Below are positions 1 through 9,158 of a DNA stretch of 64,000 nt, piece by piece. A program made the position numbers and the translations under genes. Positions within the stretch are counted from its first letter, which is position 1, and each line of letters starts with the position of its first letter. The DNA comes from an uncultured Gammaproteobacteria bacterium. GTDB lineage: Bacteria > Pseudomonadota > Gammaproteobacteria > GCA-001735895. The DNA lies in NCBI GenBank assembly GCA_947259485.1, contig CAMYLU010000008.1:93858-157857 (forward strand), written 5' to 3'. The notes beneath the pieces were generated by a model. It saw only the letters and a list, made by a program, of their open reading frames with translations. It searched no databases and had not been told where the DNA came from.

Positions 1-1110
1 CCCAGCGTCATCGACAGGATAGTAAACGCCGGATAGATCCGCTCCGGCAAGTTAAATTTGAGCGCAACTTCATCCATGCCGGGGTAGGAAAAGCCGACGC
101 GGCTCATGTATAAATTGATCGCCAGGCCAACAGCGATGCCTAGCACCAGGCCAAGCGCGGTCATCAATGCGGTTTCGAGCATGACCAGTCGCGACAGCCG
201 CGCCGGTTGCAACCCCAGCGCCATCATGGTGCCGAACTCGCGGGTGCGTTCGAGCACCGACATCAGCTGGGTATTGAGCACGCTGAAGGCCACCAGCACG
301 ATCAACACGATGTACATGAACGAGTTACTGGCCATATCCGCCTGGATCGATTGACGCAGGCCCGGCTGCAATTCGTCCCAGTGACGCAGGCGCAGACTTT
401 TGTCAGCATCCAGCAATTCACCGATTTGCAACTGCAGCGATTTGACGTCATCGATGTGCTGCGCGCGCACGATCAGACTGTGACCGCGGTTTTGCATCGC
501 AAATACGTCCTGGAAATAGCCGAGATCGACCTGCGCCAGCGCACGATCCAGGTCGGCGATGCCTGATTCGAATATGCCGACCACCGTGACGATGCCGGCG
601 GCAAACGAATCGTCGAAACCGCAGTTCGATCTTGAGATTGCGCGCCAGCACTGCGCCGATAACAATTTCGCCGGGCCTGCCGGGATCAAGATAGCGGCCC
701 TGTTTCACCAGTCCCGGCAGGGTTGACACCAATGGCTCGTGCGCGGGATCGACGCCGATAATCTGCAGCCCGTAGGAACGCTCGTTGCTCGACGCCAGGG
801 CGAATCCGGTGGCGCGGGCGCTGACGCTTTCCAGGCCGAGTTCGCGGCGCAAGTGCTCGGCCAGTTCGCTGACATCGTCCACCGCGTAGCGCATTTTCGG
901 GTCTTCGAGATAGCGGGGATGCTGCAGCTGCAGGTGCCCGGAATAAGCCTGCAGCGAATTGTCGATCATCATGTCGTAACTGCCGAACTGCAACGACATC
1001 GCGAATATCAACAGGCCATTGGAAAAAATCATCGCACCGACGGTGAGCCATGTACGGCGCCAGTGGCGCCACAGGTTGCGCCACGCCATTCTTAGCGTGA
1101 CGTCCTTCAC
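1..1110 (-). CDS. LolC/LolE-type ABC transporter permease (FtsX family), 3'-partial and frameshifted
   Basis: This is an inner-membrane permease of the FtsX/MacB/LolE type, the membrane half of an ABC system for lipoprotein or lipid trafficking. The start at 1110 gives MAWRNLWRHWRRTW followed by a first membrane helix. A periplasmic domain follows, then FtsX-like helices with the motif LNTQLMSVLERTREFGTMMA. The gene runs off the window at position 1. Near positions 619-625 (reverse strand, after LARNLKIEL) the frame breaks: one extra base moves the sequence to the frame that continues with GFDDSFAAGIVTVVGIFESG and stays open to the edge. This is either a real one-base frameshift or a sequencing error. 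It overlaps the upstream LolA-like gene by four bases (ATGA), so the two are translationally coupled. Confidence 0.8.
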
Positions 1111-1901
1111 TGCCGTGGATTCCTGAGGTTCGATAGCGTAAACAGGTTGTCGGCCATTTTGACATCAAAGTCGATGTCATCGACGACCATTTCGGTCCAT
1201 TCGCCCGGCGTTTCGAGCTTTTGCATGCGCATGCGTGATGCAATGGTGCGGTCATCCATGATCGCGATCTCGGTCGCTTCCATTTCCTTGATCAGGATGT
1301 CATCCTGGTCCCAGAACTCCTGGCGCAACATGACAAAGTCGTCGCGAATCGAGACGATCTCCTTACCCCAGACCACCGCGGCCTCCTCGTGCGGGATCGA
1401 TTCGATGGTGTAGACAACGTGATCGCCCAGGTTTTCGCTTTTGAGCAGGCGATGCTCGTATTGATCGATGATATCGGTCGACTTGCTGATGTCCTTGTTG
1501 GAAAAATCACTACCCATCCAGCTCTGGTTCATCATCGAGGACGGTACCTTGAGAATGCGATTAATTTTCGGTGAAAATGTCCACATGCTCTGATCCTTGA
1601 CCAGGGTACCGTTGCCCGCATCGCGCTTCGGTTCGGTAACCCGCACCAGCGATAGCTTGTCGCCCTCGGTCCAGGCTTGCATCGAAAAGCTGCGTTCCCA
1701 GTCACTGCGGTGGATTGTCATCGTCATCTCGGAGTACGAAGTCACCCCGCGCCAGTGTTCCATCGCGGCGCGAATTAATTCGCGTGGCTCCGGGGTTTCA
1801 ACCTCGGTCGCCCATGTGGGTGCGGAAACAGCCAGTAAACCGAGCAAAAGTAAAGCGTAAAAATGAATACCAGCATTCTGTTGAGGTTTTGTTGTCGCCA
1901 T
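1107..1901 (-). CDS. LolA-like outer-membrane lipoprotein-sorting protein
   Basis: This 264-residue protein has an N-terminal signal peptide (hydrophobic stretch about residues 14-31, ending near PTWATEVE). It belongs by pattern to the LolA-like 'outer membrane lipoprotein-sorting protein' family, which is usually encoded beside MacB/LolE-type ABC permeases. Visible family features are the strand-rich YSEMTMTIHRSDWER segment, a KLSLVRVTEPKRDAGNGTLV segment and the MWTFSPKINRILKVPSSMM segment. It would act in the periplasm as a lipid or lipoprotein carrier for the permease encoded immediately downstream with a 4-bp overlap. The substrate cannot be read from the sequence. Confidence 0.85.
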   Translation of the reverse strand: MATTKPQQNAGIHFYALLLLGLLAVSAPTWATEVETPEPRELIRAAMEHWRGVTSYSEMTMTIHRSDWERSFSMQAWTEGDKLSLVRVTEPKRDAGNGTLVKDQSMWTFSPKINRILKVPSSMMNQSWMGSDFSNKDISKSTDIIDQYEHRLLKSENLGDHVVYTIESIPHEEAAVVWGKEIVSIRDDFVMLRQEFWDQDDILIKEMEATEIAIMDDRTIASRMRMQKLETPGEWTEMVVDDIDFDVKMADNLFTLSNLRNPRQ

Positions 1902-2134
1902 TCCGAGAGATCTCCGTTATCTCGTTACTATCACCAAGCGTTATTTCGCACAATACTATCAGCCTAGCAGGCTTATATTTACCGTTCCTTAACAGGACCA
2001 TTGCCGCGTTTGGTACTATGCGCGGTTTTAGCGCATTGTCCTTGAGCCAGATCAATCTGTTTTCGCTAAGCTTTGCTAGATTTTCGGGCCGACGGGAGTA
2101 TATTGGTGCCAAAATAGCCGAGGATCACACCACC

Positions 2135-2458
2135 ATGAATAATGAAGTCAAAGATAATCTGAAAAGCCAGTCCACCTGGAAACGCGGTCTCTACATGCTG
2201 CTGTACATCATCTTTTCCAGGCTCGCCGAGATCGTACTGGGCTTCGTCGTCCTGTTTCAATTTTTACTCAAACTGTTCACCGGTGAGACCAACGAGCGAC
2301 TGCTTAAACTTGGACAGGGGCTGAGCACATATGTATATCAAACCTTCCAGTTCCTGACTTTTAATTCTGAATACCATCCCTACCCTTTTGGCGCCTGGCC
2401 GAAAGGTGAACCCAAGCCAGCAAAAATATCCGATCAAAGCGAAGCCGCGGATAGTTAA
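2135..2458 (+). CDS. DUF4389 family membrane protein
   Basis: This 107-residue protein has one long hydrophobic stretch (about residues 18-48, LYMLLYIIFSRLAEIVLGFV) followed by the family-like LFTGETNERLLKLGQGLSTYVYQ and FLTFNSEYHPYPFGAWP segments, which match DUF4389. The ATG at 2135 was chosen because the family begins close to this point. The open frame extends upstream to 1715, but that part is antisense to the LolA-like gene and has no family resemblance. It lies 6 bp before the beta-solenoid membrane protein and is probably co-transcribed with it. Its function is unknown; a small inner-membrane role is inferred. Confidence 0.8.
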   Translation: MNNEVKDNLKSQSTWKRGLYMLLYIIFSRLAEIVLGFVVLFQFLLKLFTGETNERLLKLGQGLSTYVYQTFQFLTFNSEYHPYPFGAWPKGEPKPAKISDQSEAADS

Positions 2459-2464
2459 CCGTTC

Positions 2465-3586
2465 ATGAAGGGCCTGAGAAATTTTGCCAGAATCCTTATT
2501 TTGCTCCCGGCCCTCGTTGTATCCTGTGCCTCATTTGCTGACTCGGATGCTGGGGAAACCGTGGTCGAGCGTGGCAACATCGACGATGATTATTACGCGG
2601 CTGGCGGTGTTGTCGATATCGATGCCGTGGTCGCGGGTGACGTCATCGTCGCGGGCGGCGAACTCTATATCGGCCACCTGATCGAAGGCGATGTCATCGC
2701 CGCCGGCGGTACCCTCAAAATTCGAGGCGAGATAAAGGACGATATTCGTGCTAGCGGCGGGGATCTCAACATCGATGCCATTATCGGCGACGATCTCGCT
2801 GCGGCCGGCGGTTCGATAACCTTGTCACCGGGAGCAACTGTCGGCGGTGACGCCTGGCTGGCCGGAGGTGAAGTCCACGTCGCTGGCACAATTCTCGGCA
2901 ACCTGAAAGTAACCGGCGGCGATATTCGTCTTTCCGGGACGGTTCATGGTGACGTCGTGCTTGAAGGTGGGGAAATTCAAATCCTCGATAGTGCACGGAT
3001 CGACGGGGAACTGACCTACAAGAGCCCGCGCCAGGCGACGACCGGTGCGGATGCGGTAATTTCCGGGGGAATCACCCACGAACCGGTGGACTGGGATTAC
3101 GCCGACCGTGGCTATGGACTGGTTTTCTCGATCACCCTGATGGTAGCCGCTGTCCTGTTCTACCTGTTTTTCCCGCACTACACGCTAGTGTCGGTTGAGC
3201 GCATAGGTTCCGATCCGTGGAGCAGCCTGGGACTGGGATTCATTTTCGTCGTGGCTACGCCATTGGTTGCCTTTATCCTGATGCTGATTGTGCTCGGTTT
3301 GTGGGTTGGTCTGAGTATGCTGGCGCTTTACTGTGTGGCCCTGTTATCGGGATTCCTGATCGCCTGTTTCTTTGTCGCTGAACGGGGCGCGAGGCTTATC
3401 AAGCAGGATATCTCCTCGCGGGGACGCCGCCTGATTTCGGTCATCGCGGTAATCTTTATACTCGGGTTAATCCAGATGATTCCGTTGCTTGGTGGCTTGA
3501 TCCTGTTTCTGTTGCTGCTGCTTGGTCTTGGTGCCGGATTGATACAGTTGCGTTATGTTTACCGGCCAGCTGAATCGGGCTCATAA
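2465..3586 (+). CDS. Secreted beta-solenoid (bactofilin-like) domain fused to a four-helix membrane domain
   Basis: This 373-residue protein has a signal peptide (residues 1-25). A run of short hydrophobic/glycine repeats follows from about 35 to 185, of the type GDVIAAGGTLKIRGEIKDDI, with AGG or SGG turns roughly every 17-19 residues. This is the hallmark of a bactofilin/polymer-forming beta-solenoid. Four strongly hydrophobic segments follow (about 217-237, 252-285, 285-310, 325-365). The arrangement of solenoid outside and helices in the inner membrane is known from 'polymer-forming cytoskeletal' proteins, but the function is not established. Its 3' end overlaps the convergent HhH gene by 28 bp. 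Confidence 0.7.
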   Translation: MKGLRNFARILILLPALVVSCASFADSDAGETVVERGNIDDDYYAAGGVVDIDAVVAGDVIVAGGELYIGHLIEGDVIAAGGTLKIRGEIKDDIRASGGDLNIDAIIGDDLAAAGGSITLSPGATVGGDAWLAGGEVHVAGTILGNLKVTGGDIRLSGTVHGDVVLEGGEIQILDSARIDGELTYKSPRQATTGADAVISGGITHEPVDWDYADRGYGLVFSITLMVAAVLFYLFFPHYTLVSVERIGSDPWSSLGLGFIFVVATPLVAFILMLIVLGLWVGLSMLALYCVALLSGFLIACFFVAERGARLIKQDISSRGRRLISVIAVIFILGLIQMIPLLGGLILFLLLLLGLGAGLIQLRYVYRPAESGS

Positions 3587-4425
3587 ATTTGCAGGCACTC
3601 GGGCTCGCGTCCGCGGACGACCCGTTTTCCTTTTAATTTGCCGTGCGTCTCGGTGACTACCGTATGTTGCCCTTCACGGTGATGGTCGTCGTAAAAATAT
3701 ATCACTACCCAGTCGTGGACCCGGTTAAGATTGTGCGCCCGCGCCGTATTTGAATATAGCGCGGTGAAGTGCCAGTGATCGTAAGTGGTATGCAGGATCG
3801 GCAGCCAGGCCTTGTTTCGAGGATTGAAACGTTTCGGTGTAATCGCGGGCAGACTGCCAGCCCTGGCCTTGGCGCGGTACTCTTCATCGACCTTAAGTAT
3901 CAGTGTGACGGCAGGCATGACGTCGTCCTGCCTCAATGGACTGGGTCGGCGACGCTGCTGATCGAGGTGTTGCTGGAGCCAGCTCTCGATCGCTTCGCGG
4001 CGCTTGGTGCCGAGGCCCTCGACCCTGGCGAGCTGACCGCCGCGTACCGCGTTTTCAAGTGCCTCGAGACTTTCAACATGCAGGGTGTCATGGATGCGCT
4101 CCGCTAGAGCCCTGCCAACCGTTGGAATCGAACGAAACAGGGCTACCGGATCGGCTGCACCCTTGAGATTCTCGAGGCGAGACATGCGACCGGTGGCAAT
4201 GTACTCGTAGATTGAGCGCGCGATCCCCTCACCGATGCCGGGTAAAGCGATAAGGCCCTGTATGCCTTCTGCCTGCATCAGTTCGGCAATGTTTTGCGGC
4301 ATATTGTCCAGCGTATCGGCAGCGTGCAGGTAAGCGTTGCAGCGAAACGGGTTGGCATGCTGCGCATTAAGGAGTGCTGCTATTTCACGAAGCTTATTGG
4401 CCACTTCGTGGTTGAAGGCGTGCAT
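3559..4425 (-). CDS. Helix-hairpin-helix DNA-binding protein, PolX/Pol-beta N-terminal-like
   Basis: This 288-residue protein starts with an 8-kDa-like domain typical of DNA polymerase beta/PolX (NHEVANKLREIAALLNAQHA, then NPFRCNAYLHAADTL). Helix-hairpin-helix motifs follow: LIALPGIGEGIARSI near residue 58, FRSIPTVGRALAERI near 97 and VEGLGTKRREAIESW near 134. The C-terminal half (about 165-288) is not the polymerase nucleotidyltransferase or PHP domain, so this is not an intact PolX. It instead carries a basic region ending GRKLKGKRVVRGREP-like. It probably binds damaged or branched DNA; the reaction is unknown. Confidence 0.75.
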   Translation of the reverse strand: MHAFNHEVANKLREIAALLNAQHANPFRCNAYLHAADTLDNMPQNIAELMQAEGIQGLIALPGIGEGIARSIYEYIATGRMSRLENLKGAADPVALFRSIPTVGRALAERIHDTLHVESLEALENAVRGGQLARVEGLGTKRREAIESWLQQHLDQQRRRPSPLRQDDVMPAVTLILKVDEEYRAKARAGSLPAITPKRFNPRNKAWLPILHTTYDHWHFTALYSNTARAHNLNRVHDWVVIYFYDDHHREGQHTVVTETHGKLKGKRVVRGREPECLQIYEPDSAGR

Positions 4426-4488
4426 CGTGCAATTCGCTCCAGGTGCCTTGTTAAGGCGAAAATTATAATGCGATGACTCAAAAAAGGT

Positions 4489-4502
4489 TTGATCTGAATC
4501 AT
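4489..4502. promoter_or_regulatory. FNR-type binding site candidate
   Basis: TTGATctgaATCAT matches the FNR/Anr consensus TTGAT-N4-ATCAA at nine of ten positions. It lies 64 bp upstream of the HhH gene start (4425, reverse strand) and 188 bp upstream of the DUF1800 gene. It was found by eye only, and there is no independent evidence of use. Confidence 0.3.
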
Positions 4503-4689
4503 CGACATAGGCGATAACAGGCGCGTTGAATCAACCTGGTAATTCGATGAAATTATATAATGTCTGGTATTGTCCGTTTGCCGGCAGATGTGCACTGTAA
4601 AAAGTGTGAAGCAGATGCGTTTGATTCAGATTTGATTCAGGTAAAATGGCGTATGGTTATCAATCCTCGCTTTTGGGCTATGCGCGCTG

Positions 4690-6300
4690 ATGGCAAACGA
4701 CCAGTCATTTGACCTCGATGGTATCCTCGGAAGATTGCAGAATCGTCGTGAGTTTCTGCAATTGTTCGGCAAGGGCCTGGGATATAGCGCCCTGGCGACG
4801 GTATTGCCGGCCTGTGGCGGCAGTAGCTCGGGTTCTTCCGACGAGCCGTTACCGCCGCAAACAATTGTCATACCGAAAGCCAGTCCCGAATATACCGCGC
4901 TTAAGCGCACCAGCTTCGGCCCCCACCGCGACGAGCTGGCGTCGATAAAAAACCTGGGTATTACCCCTTACCTCGAGCAACAGCTGGATCACCTGAATAT
5001 CGATGTCAGCGCGCTGGAAGCTGAAATTGCGACACAATTTCCGCTGACATTGCAAACCCCGGCGCAATTGATCCTGAATTTTCCGGACAATATTTTTGAT
5101 GTAGCAACACAGATGATAGCGGCGACTCAATATCGCCAGATGTTCAGCCAACGCCAACTGTTTGAAATCATGGTCGAATTCTGGAGCGATCATTTCAACA
5201 TCCACCTGGTCAACGGTCTCGGCCCGACCCTGAAACCCGACGATGACCAGCAGGTAATTCGAGAGCATGCGTTGGGAAACTTTCGCGACTTGCTGCATGC
5301 TTCGGCGAAGAGCTCGGCGATGTTGTTCTATCTGGATAACTTTATAAATCAGGCGGGTCCGGACGGTGCTAATGAAAACTATGCGCGCGAATTGATGGAG
5401 TTGCATACGCTCGGCGTTGATGGCGGTTATACCGAGTTTGATGTTAAAGAGGTTGCACGTTGCTTTACTGGCTGGACTTTGCGCTTTCCGGGAGATCCGG
5501 GCGGTAACTACGGTGAGTTCGTGTACGTCGATGCGATTCATGACAACCAGGCCAAGCTGGTGCTTGGCAATCCGATTGCCATGGGTGGCGGGCAAGCGGA
5601 TGGACAACAGGTACTCGATATTCTGTTTTCGCATCCTTCCACGGCGAACTTCATCGCCACCAAGCTTTGCCGCCGCTTTATAAGTGATACCCCATCTCAG
5701 GCAGCAGTTGACGCGGTAGCCGCTGCGTTCACGAATTCAAATGGGGAAATCAAGGATACCTTGCGCGCACTATTTGCGACCGCAGACTTCCTCGGTGATG
5801 CTGATCAGAAATTTACCCGTCCGAGTGAATACCTGGCAACCCTGGTAAGGTCACTGGCTCCTGATACCGGTTACCCACCTGATAAGGGCACGACCTGGTT
5901 TTATGCACAGAATACCCTCGGGCAGATACCGTTTTACTGGCCGACCCCGGATGGCTACCCGGACCAACAAAGTTACTGGGCGAGTACCGGTGGTTTACTG
6001 AATCGCTGGCGCCTGTCTTTCCTCAGCTTTGCCGGCATTATTCCGGGCGTCGACGTAATCGACGTCGATTACACGACGATGCTAAATGGAGCGAACACGC
6101 TTGAGACAGTGGTTGATACGATCTCCGATGCTGTATTGATGCGTCCGCTATCGAGCGACGATCGCAGCACCATCGTGGAATGGCTCAAAGGGGAACTAGG
6201 GGTAACAGAACAAGAGCTGTTGCCAGCCACTGTACCTGAACAGGCTTCTGCGCTGGTTGCGGCGGTACTGGTCAGCTCGGTTTATTTTCACCTGCGCTAG
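4690..6300 (+). CDS. DUF1800 domain-containing exported protein
   Basis: This 536-residue protein has a twin-arginine-like N-terminus (NRREFLQLFGKGLGYSALAT) followed by a lipobox-like LPACGG near residues 38-43, so export, possibly as a lipoprotein, is expected. The body carries DUF1800 hallmarks: ALKRTSFGP near 74, a central region ending FWSDHFNIH, the NENYARELMELHTLGVDGGYTE segment and the CFTGWTLRF segment. DUF1800 proteins are almost always encoded next to DUF1501 proteins, and that partner follows 9 bp downstream. The biochemical role of the pair is unknown. The ATG at 4690 has only a weak ribosome-binding site, but it gives a complete TAT signal. Confidence 0.9.
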   Translation: MANDQSFDLDGILGRLQNRREFLQLFGKGLGYSALATVLPACGGSSSGSSDEPLPPQTIVIPKASPEYTALKRTSFGPHRDELASIKNLGITPYLEQQLDHLNIDVSALEAEIATQFPLTLQTPAQLILNFPDNIFDVATQMIAATQYRQMFSQRQLFEIMVEFWSDHFNIHLVNGLGPTLKPDDDQQVIREHALGNFRDLLHASAKSSAMLFYLDNFINQAGPDGANENYARELMELHTLGVDGGYTEFDVKEVARCFTGWTLRFPGDPGGNYGEFVYVDAIHDNQAKLVLGNPIAMGGGQADGQQVLDILFSHPSTANFIATKLCRRFISDTPSQAAVDAVAAAFTNSNGEIKDTLRALFATADFLGDADQKFTRPSEYLATLVRSLAPDTGYPPDKGTTWFYAQNTLGQIPFYWPTPDGYPDQQSYWASTGGLLNRWRLSFLSFAGIIPGVDVIDVDYTTMLNGANTLETVVDTISDAVLMRPLSSDDRSTIVEWLKGELGVTEQELLPATVPEQASALVAAVLVSSVYFHLR

Positions 6301-6309
6301 GAGTGCCCG

Positions 6310-7503
6310 TTGTTGACTGAAAACACGATAGCCGCCCATCCAGATATTCCCGATGATAGGGATATCCTGGTTTGTATTTTTCAGCGCGGCGCGGCCGATG
6401 GCTTAAATGCGTTGGTGCCCTATTTTGATTCAGACTACTACGCTCATCGTACGTCGATCGCGGTGCCAGCACCGGACCCATTGGATCCGCTTAATCTCAA
6501 TAATGGTATTCCGCTTACCAATTACTTTGACACGGTTCCGAATGGCTATGCGCTGCACCCGGCACTGCAGCTTATGGAACAGGTTTACCTTGATGGTAAT
6601 CTCGCGCTGGTGCACGCGACGGGGGTGCCGCACCAGATCCGGTCACATTTTTCTGCACAAAACCTGATCGAACGCGGGGTGATTGAAAAAACCGGTCCCA
6701 GTACCGGCTGGCTTGGCAGGCACCTGGCGTTTAGTTCACCGGCGACCGGTTCAGCGTTTCGCGCAATTTCGATCAGCGGTAACGTGCCAGTCGCGCTTGG
6801 CGGCGCGATAGAACCACTGGCGATCGATAACTTGAACGATTTTGGTTTTGATCAGGGTATCCTCGATTCGGGTTATCCGCAGGTGCTCACCGATTTGTTT
6901 CGCAACCCGATTCCCTTCTCCGGGCCTGCCGAGGCGGCACTCGCTGCAATGGATGAATTGCAGGCTGCAAACATTCCACCCGTCAATCAACCCTCCGACG
7001 CGGGTTATCCGAATACCGTGCTGGGCGGCAAACTGTTGCAGGCCGCACAACTGATCAAATCAAATATACCGGTTGAGGTTGTCTGCATTGATTCAGACGG
7101 CTGGGATCATCACCAGAATCTGCCGACCTATATCAGCCCGTCACTCACGGAACTAGCCGGTGCATTGCGTGCATTTTATGACGACATGGGTCCTACCACC
7201 GGAATGCAACGCATCACGGTGCTGGTCTATACCGAGTTTGGGCGTCGAATCAAGCAGAACGGATCGCAAGGGACCGACCATGGTACTGCAAGCTTGGCCT
7301 ATCTGATGGGGGGCGGCGTGAATGGTGGCCAGGTCATCAGCGATTGGCCCGGGCTCGATATTGGTCAAAACGAGGATCTTCAAATTACCACCGATCTGCG
7401 GACGGTGATTACAGAAATGCTGGATAAGCGTCTCGGCGGCACCGATGTAGGAACCGTTTTTCCGGGATTTACAGTTCCCACTTACGTAAACGCGTTTATA
7501 TAA
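6310..7503 (+). CDS. DUF1501 domain-containing protein
   Basis: This 397-residue protein is of the DUF1501 (sulfatase/alkaline-phosphatase-fold-like) family, the usual partner of DUF1800. Family segments are ILVCIFQRGAADGLNALVP near residue 19, HPALQLMEQVY near 81, VCIDSDGWDHHQNLPTYIS near 258 and VLVYTEFGRRIKQNGSQGTDHGTAS near 301. Tandem TTG codons at 6310 and 6313 serve as the start, preceded by an AGGAG overlapping the end of the DUF1800 gene. This supports a two-gene operon. There is no clear signal peptide, so it may be exported with its TAT-bearing partner (inference). Confidence 0.9.
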   Translation: MLTENTIAAHPDIPDDRDILVCIFQRGAADGLNALVPYFDSDYYAHRTSIAVPAPDPLDPLNLNNGIPLTNYFDTVPNGYALHPALQLMEQVYLDGNLALVHATGVPHQIRSHFSAQNLIERGVIEKTGPSTGWLGRHLAFSSPATGSAFRAISISGNVPVALGGAIEPLAIDNLNDFGFDQGILDSGYPQVLTDLFRNPIPFSGPAEAALAAMDELQAANIPPVNQPSDAGYPNTVLGGKLLQAAQLIKSNIPVEVVCIDSDGWDHHQNLPTYISPSLTELAGALRAFYDDMGPTTGMQRITVLVYTEFGRRIKQNGSQGTDHGTASLAYLMGGGVNGGQVISDWPGLDIGQNEDLQITTDLRTVITEMLDKRLGGTDVGTVFPGFTVPTYVNAFI

Positions 7504-7627
7504 GCCTGTTTTTAAGCTGGCCAATAGTCTTTATTAAACCTTGATTGCAGGCGGGTGTTTGCCTTGTGAATCACTACCGGCATGGCTATGATGCTTGGTC
7601 TAAGAAATTTAAAATACGAGGTTTGTC

Positions 7628-8563
7628 ATGAAAGTGTGTGTTCTCGGCGCTGCCGGTGGAATCGGCCAGCCGCTCTCCCTGTTACTCAAGTTACAACTGC
7701 CCGCGGGTAGCGAGCTGTCGCTTTACGACGTGGCACCTTTTACGCCCGGGGTTGCGGTCGATTTAAGTCATATCCCGACGGACGTCTGCGTTACCGGTTA
7801 CGTCGGTGATGACGCCGAGGCTGCGATGAAGGATGCGGATATTGTCGTGATTCCGGCCGGCGTGCCGCGCAAGCCGGGAATGACGCGTGACGACCTGTTT
7901 AACGTGAATGCCGGGATCGTCAAGAAGCTGATCGGTACGGGTGCGAAAGTCTGTCCCAATGCCTGTTTCGCAATCGTTACAAACCCGGTCAACTCGACCG
8001 TACCCATTGCCGCCGAAGTGCTCAACGCTGCCGGGGTCTATGACAAGCGCAAATTGTTTGGAGTCACCACGCTCGACGTTATCCGTTCCATCACCTTTGT
8101 CGCGCAAACTGCCGGCAAGAGCGTTGATGAAGTCAAGGTTGACGTCATTGGCGGCCACAGTGGCGTTACCATTCTGCCATTGCTTTCGAGCGTTGACGGC
8201 GTGAACCTGAGCCAATCGGAGATTGAAGCCCTGACCCCCCGTATCCAGGAAGCCGGTACCGAAGTGGTCGAAGCCAAGGCAGGCGCCGGTTCGGCAACCC
8301 TTTCCATGGCGCAGGCCGCGGCTCGTTTCACCATGTCACTGGTCTCGGCAATGAACGGCGACTCTGTAACCGAGTGCTGCTATGTCCAGGTTGGCGACGA
8401 TACCCGCGCTTTCCATGCGCAACCAGTGGTGCTGGGCAAGGACGGAGTCGAATCGATCCCGCCGTTGCCTGCACTGAGCGACTACGAACAACAATTACTG
8501 GATGAAATGCGGGAAACGCTGGAAGGCAATATCAACAAGGGTATCGAGTTCGCTAACGACTAG
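7628..8563 (+). CDS. mdh: Malate dehydrogenase (NAD)
   Basis: Oxidises malate to oxaloacetate with NAD in the TCA cycle (cytoplasm). The 311-residue length is that of the E. coli-type enzyme. Visible features are the nucleotide-binding GAAGGIGQP loop (residues 8-15), substrate arginines in [13 protein letters not shown] (Arg81, Arg87), NPVNSTVPI at 119-127, Arg153 and the catalytic His177 in [10 protein letters not shown]. The start follows an ACGAGGT ribosome-binding site. It is followed 11 bp later by a small lipoprotein gene, probably on the same transcript. Confidence 0.97.
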   Translation: MKVCVLGAAGGIGQPLSLLLKLQLPAGSELSLYDVAPFTPGVAVDLSHIPTDVCVTGYVGDDAEAAMKDADIVVIPAGVPRKPGMTRDDLFNVNAGIVKKLIGTGAKVCPNACFAIVTNPVNSTVPIAAEVLNAAGVYDKRKLFGVTTLDVIRSITFVAQTAGKSVDEVKVDVIGGHSGVTILPLLSSVDGVNLSQSEIEALTPRIQEAGTEVVEAKAGAGSATLSMAQAAARFTMSLVSAMNGDSVTECCYVQVGDDTRAFHAQPVVLGKDGVESIPPLPALSDYEQQLLDEMRETLEGNINKGIEFAND

Positions 8564-8574
8564 AGGCACCGAAA

Positions 8575-8994
8575 ATGCGTTACGCAATACTATTGTTATC
8601 CGTGCTACTCGTATTTGCTTGTAGTTCCAAGAATGCGCGTGAAGATAGCGCCGAAATCATTACCAAAATAGGCGTCATTACTGCCAGGGAAGACGCCAGC
8701 ATGAACGATATCGAAAAAGACAAAAATACTAGTACCAGCGTTTATGGATCGGTTTCATCCGGGAGCAGGGGTAGCAGCGTATCGATTGGAATAGGTTTTT
8801 TGCTCTCGTCCCTTTTCTCCGGTGATTCCGATCAGGAGCTGGTGCGTTACGAAGTAGACCTGAAAGACGGTGGTCAATTTACGATTTATCACGACAGCCT
8901 CGATTTTGAAGTCGACGACTGTGTCGAGATTACCGTGCACCCGGATGAAGACAAGAATCCTCCGACCATGAAGCGCAAAAAAGGCGCTTGCTAG
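8575..8994 (+). CDS. Small predicted lipoprotein, unknown function
   Basis: This 139-residue protein has a signal peptide and lipobox LLVFACSSKN (Cys at about residue 16). A serine/glycine-rich middle follows (SVYGSVSSGSRGSSVSIGIG, about 56-75). The C-terminal half ends with a beta-strand pattern containing YEVDLKDGGQFTIYHDSLDFEVDDCVEI, which resembles small outer-membrane lipoproteins of the glycine-zipper type. Aspartate at +2 is absent, so sorting to the outer membrane is expected. It lies directly after mdh. The family is not recognised. Confidence 0.65.
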   Translation: MRYAILLLSVLLVFACSSKNAREDSAEIITKIGVITAREDASMNDIEKDKNTSTSVYGSVSSGSRGSSVSIGIGFLLSSLFSGDSDQELVRYEVDLKDGGQFTIYHDSLDFEVDDCVEITVHPDEDKNPPTMKRKKGAC

Positions 8995-9158
8995 ACCGCT
9001 TGCATGTTTGGTAATCCGGTTTTGCACGGTGTAACGGGACGGTTGTAGGTTCAATATCCTCGCCGCGCTGCGCAGGCTTGTGCGGCGATCCGACGTATCG
9101 AAATCATGATGCCATCAGGGAATGGATTCCGGAATAACCTAAGTGTTATGCTTTCATC

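Noticed and set aside
1715..2134. N-terminal extension of the DUF4389 frame
   Set aside because: This part is antisense to the LolA-like gene and its promoter. Family similarity begins at the ATG at 2135.
9060..9090. Terminator after the lipoprotein gene
   Set aside because: CGCCGC...GCGGCG forms a weak stem with a long loop and is not followed by a T-run.
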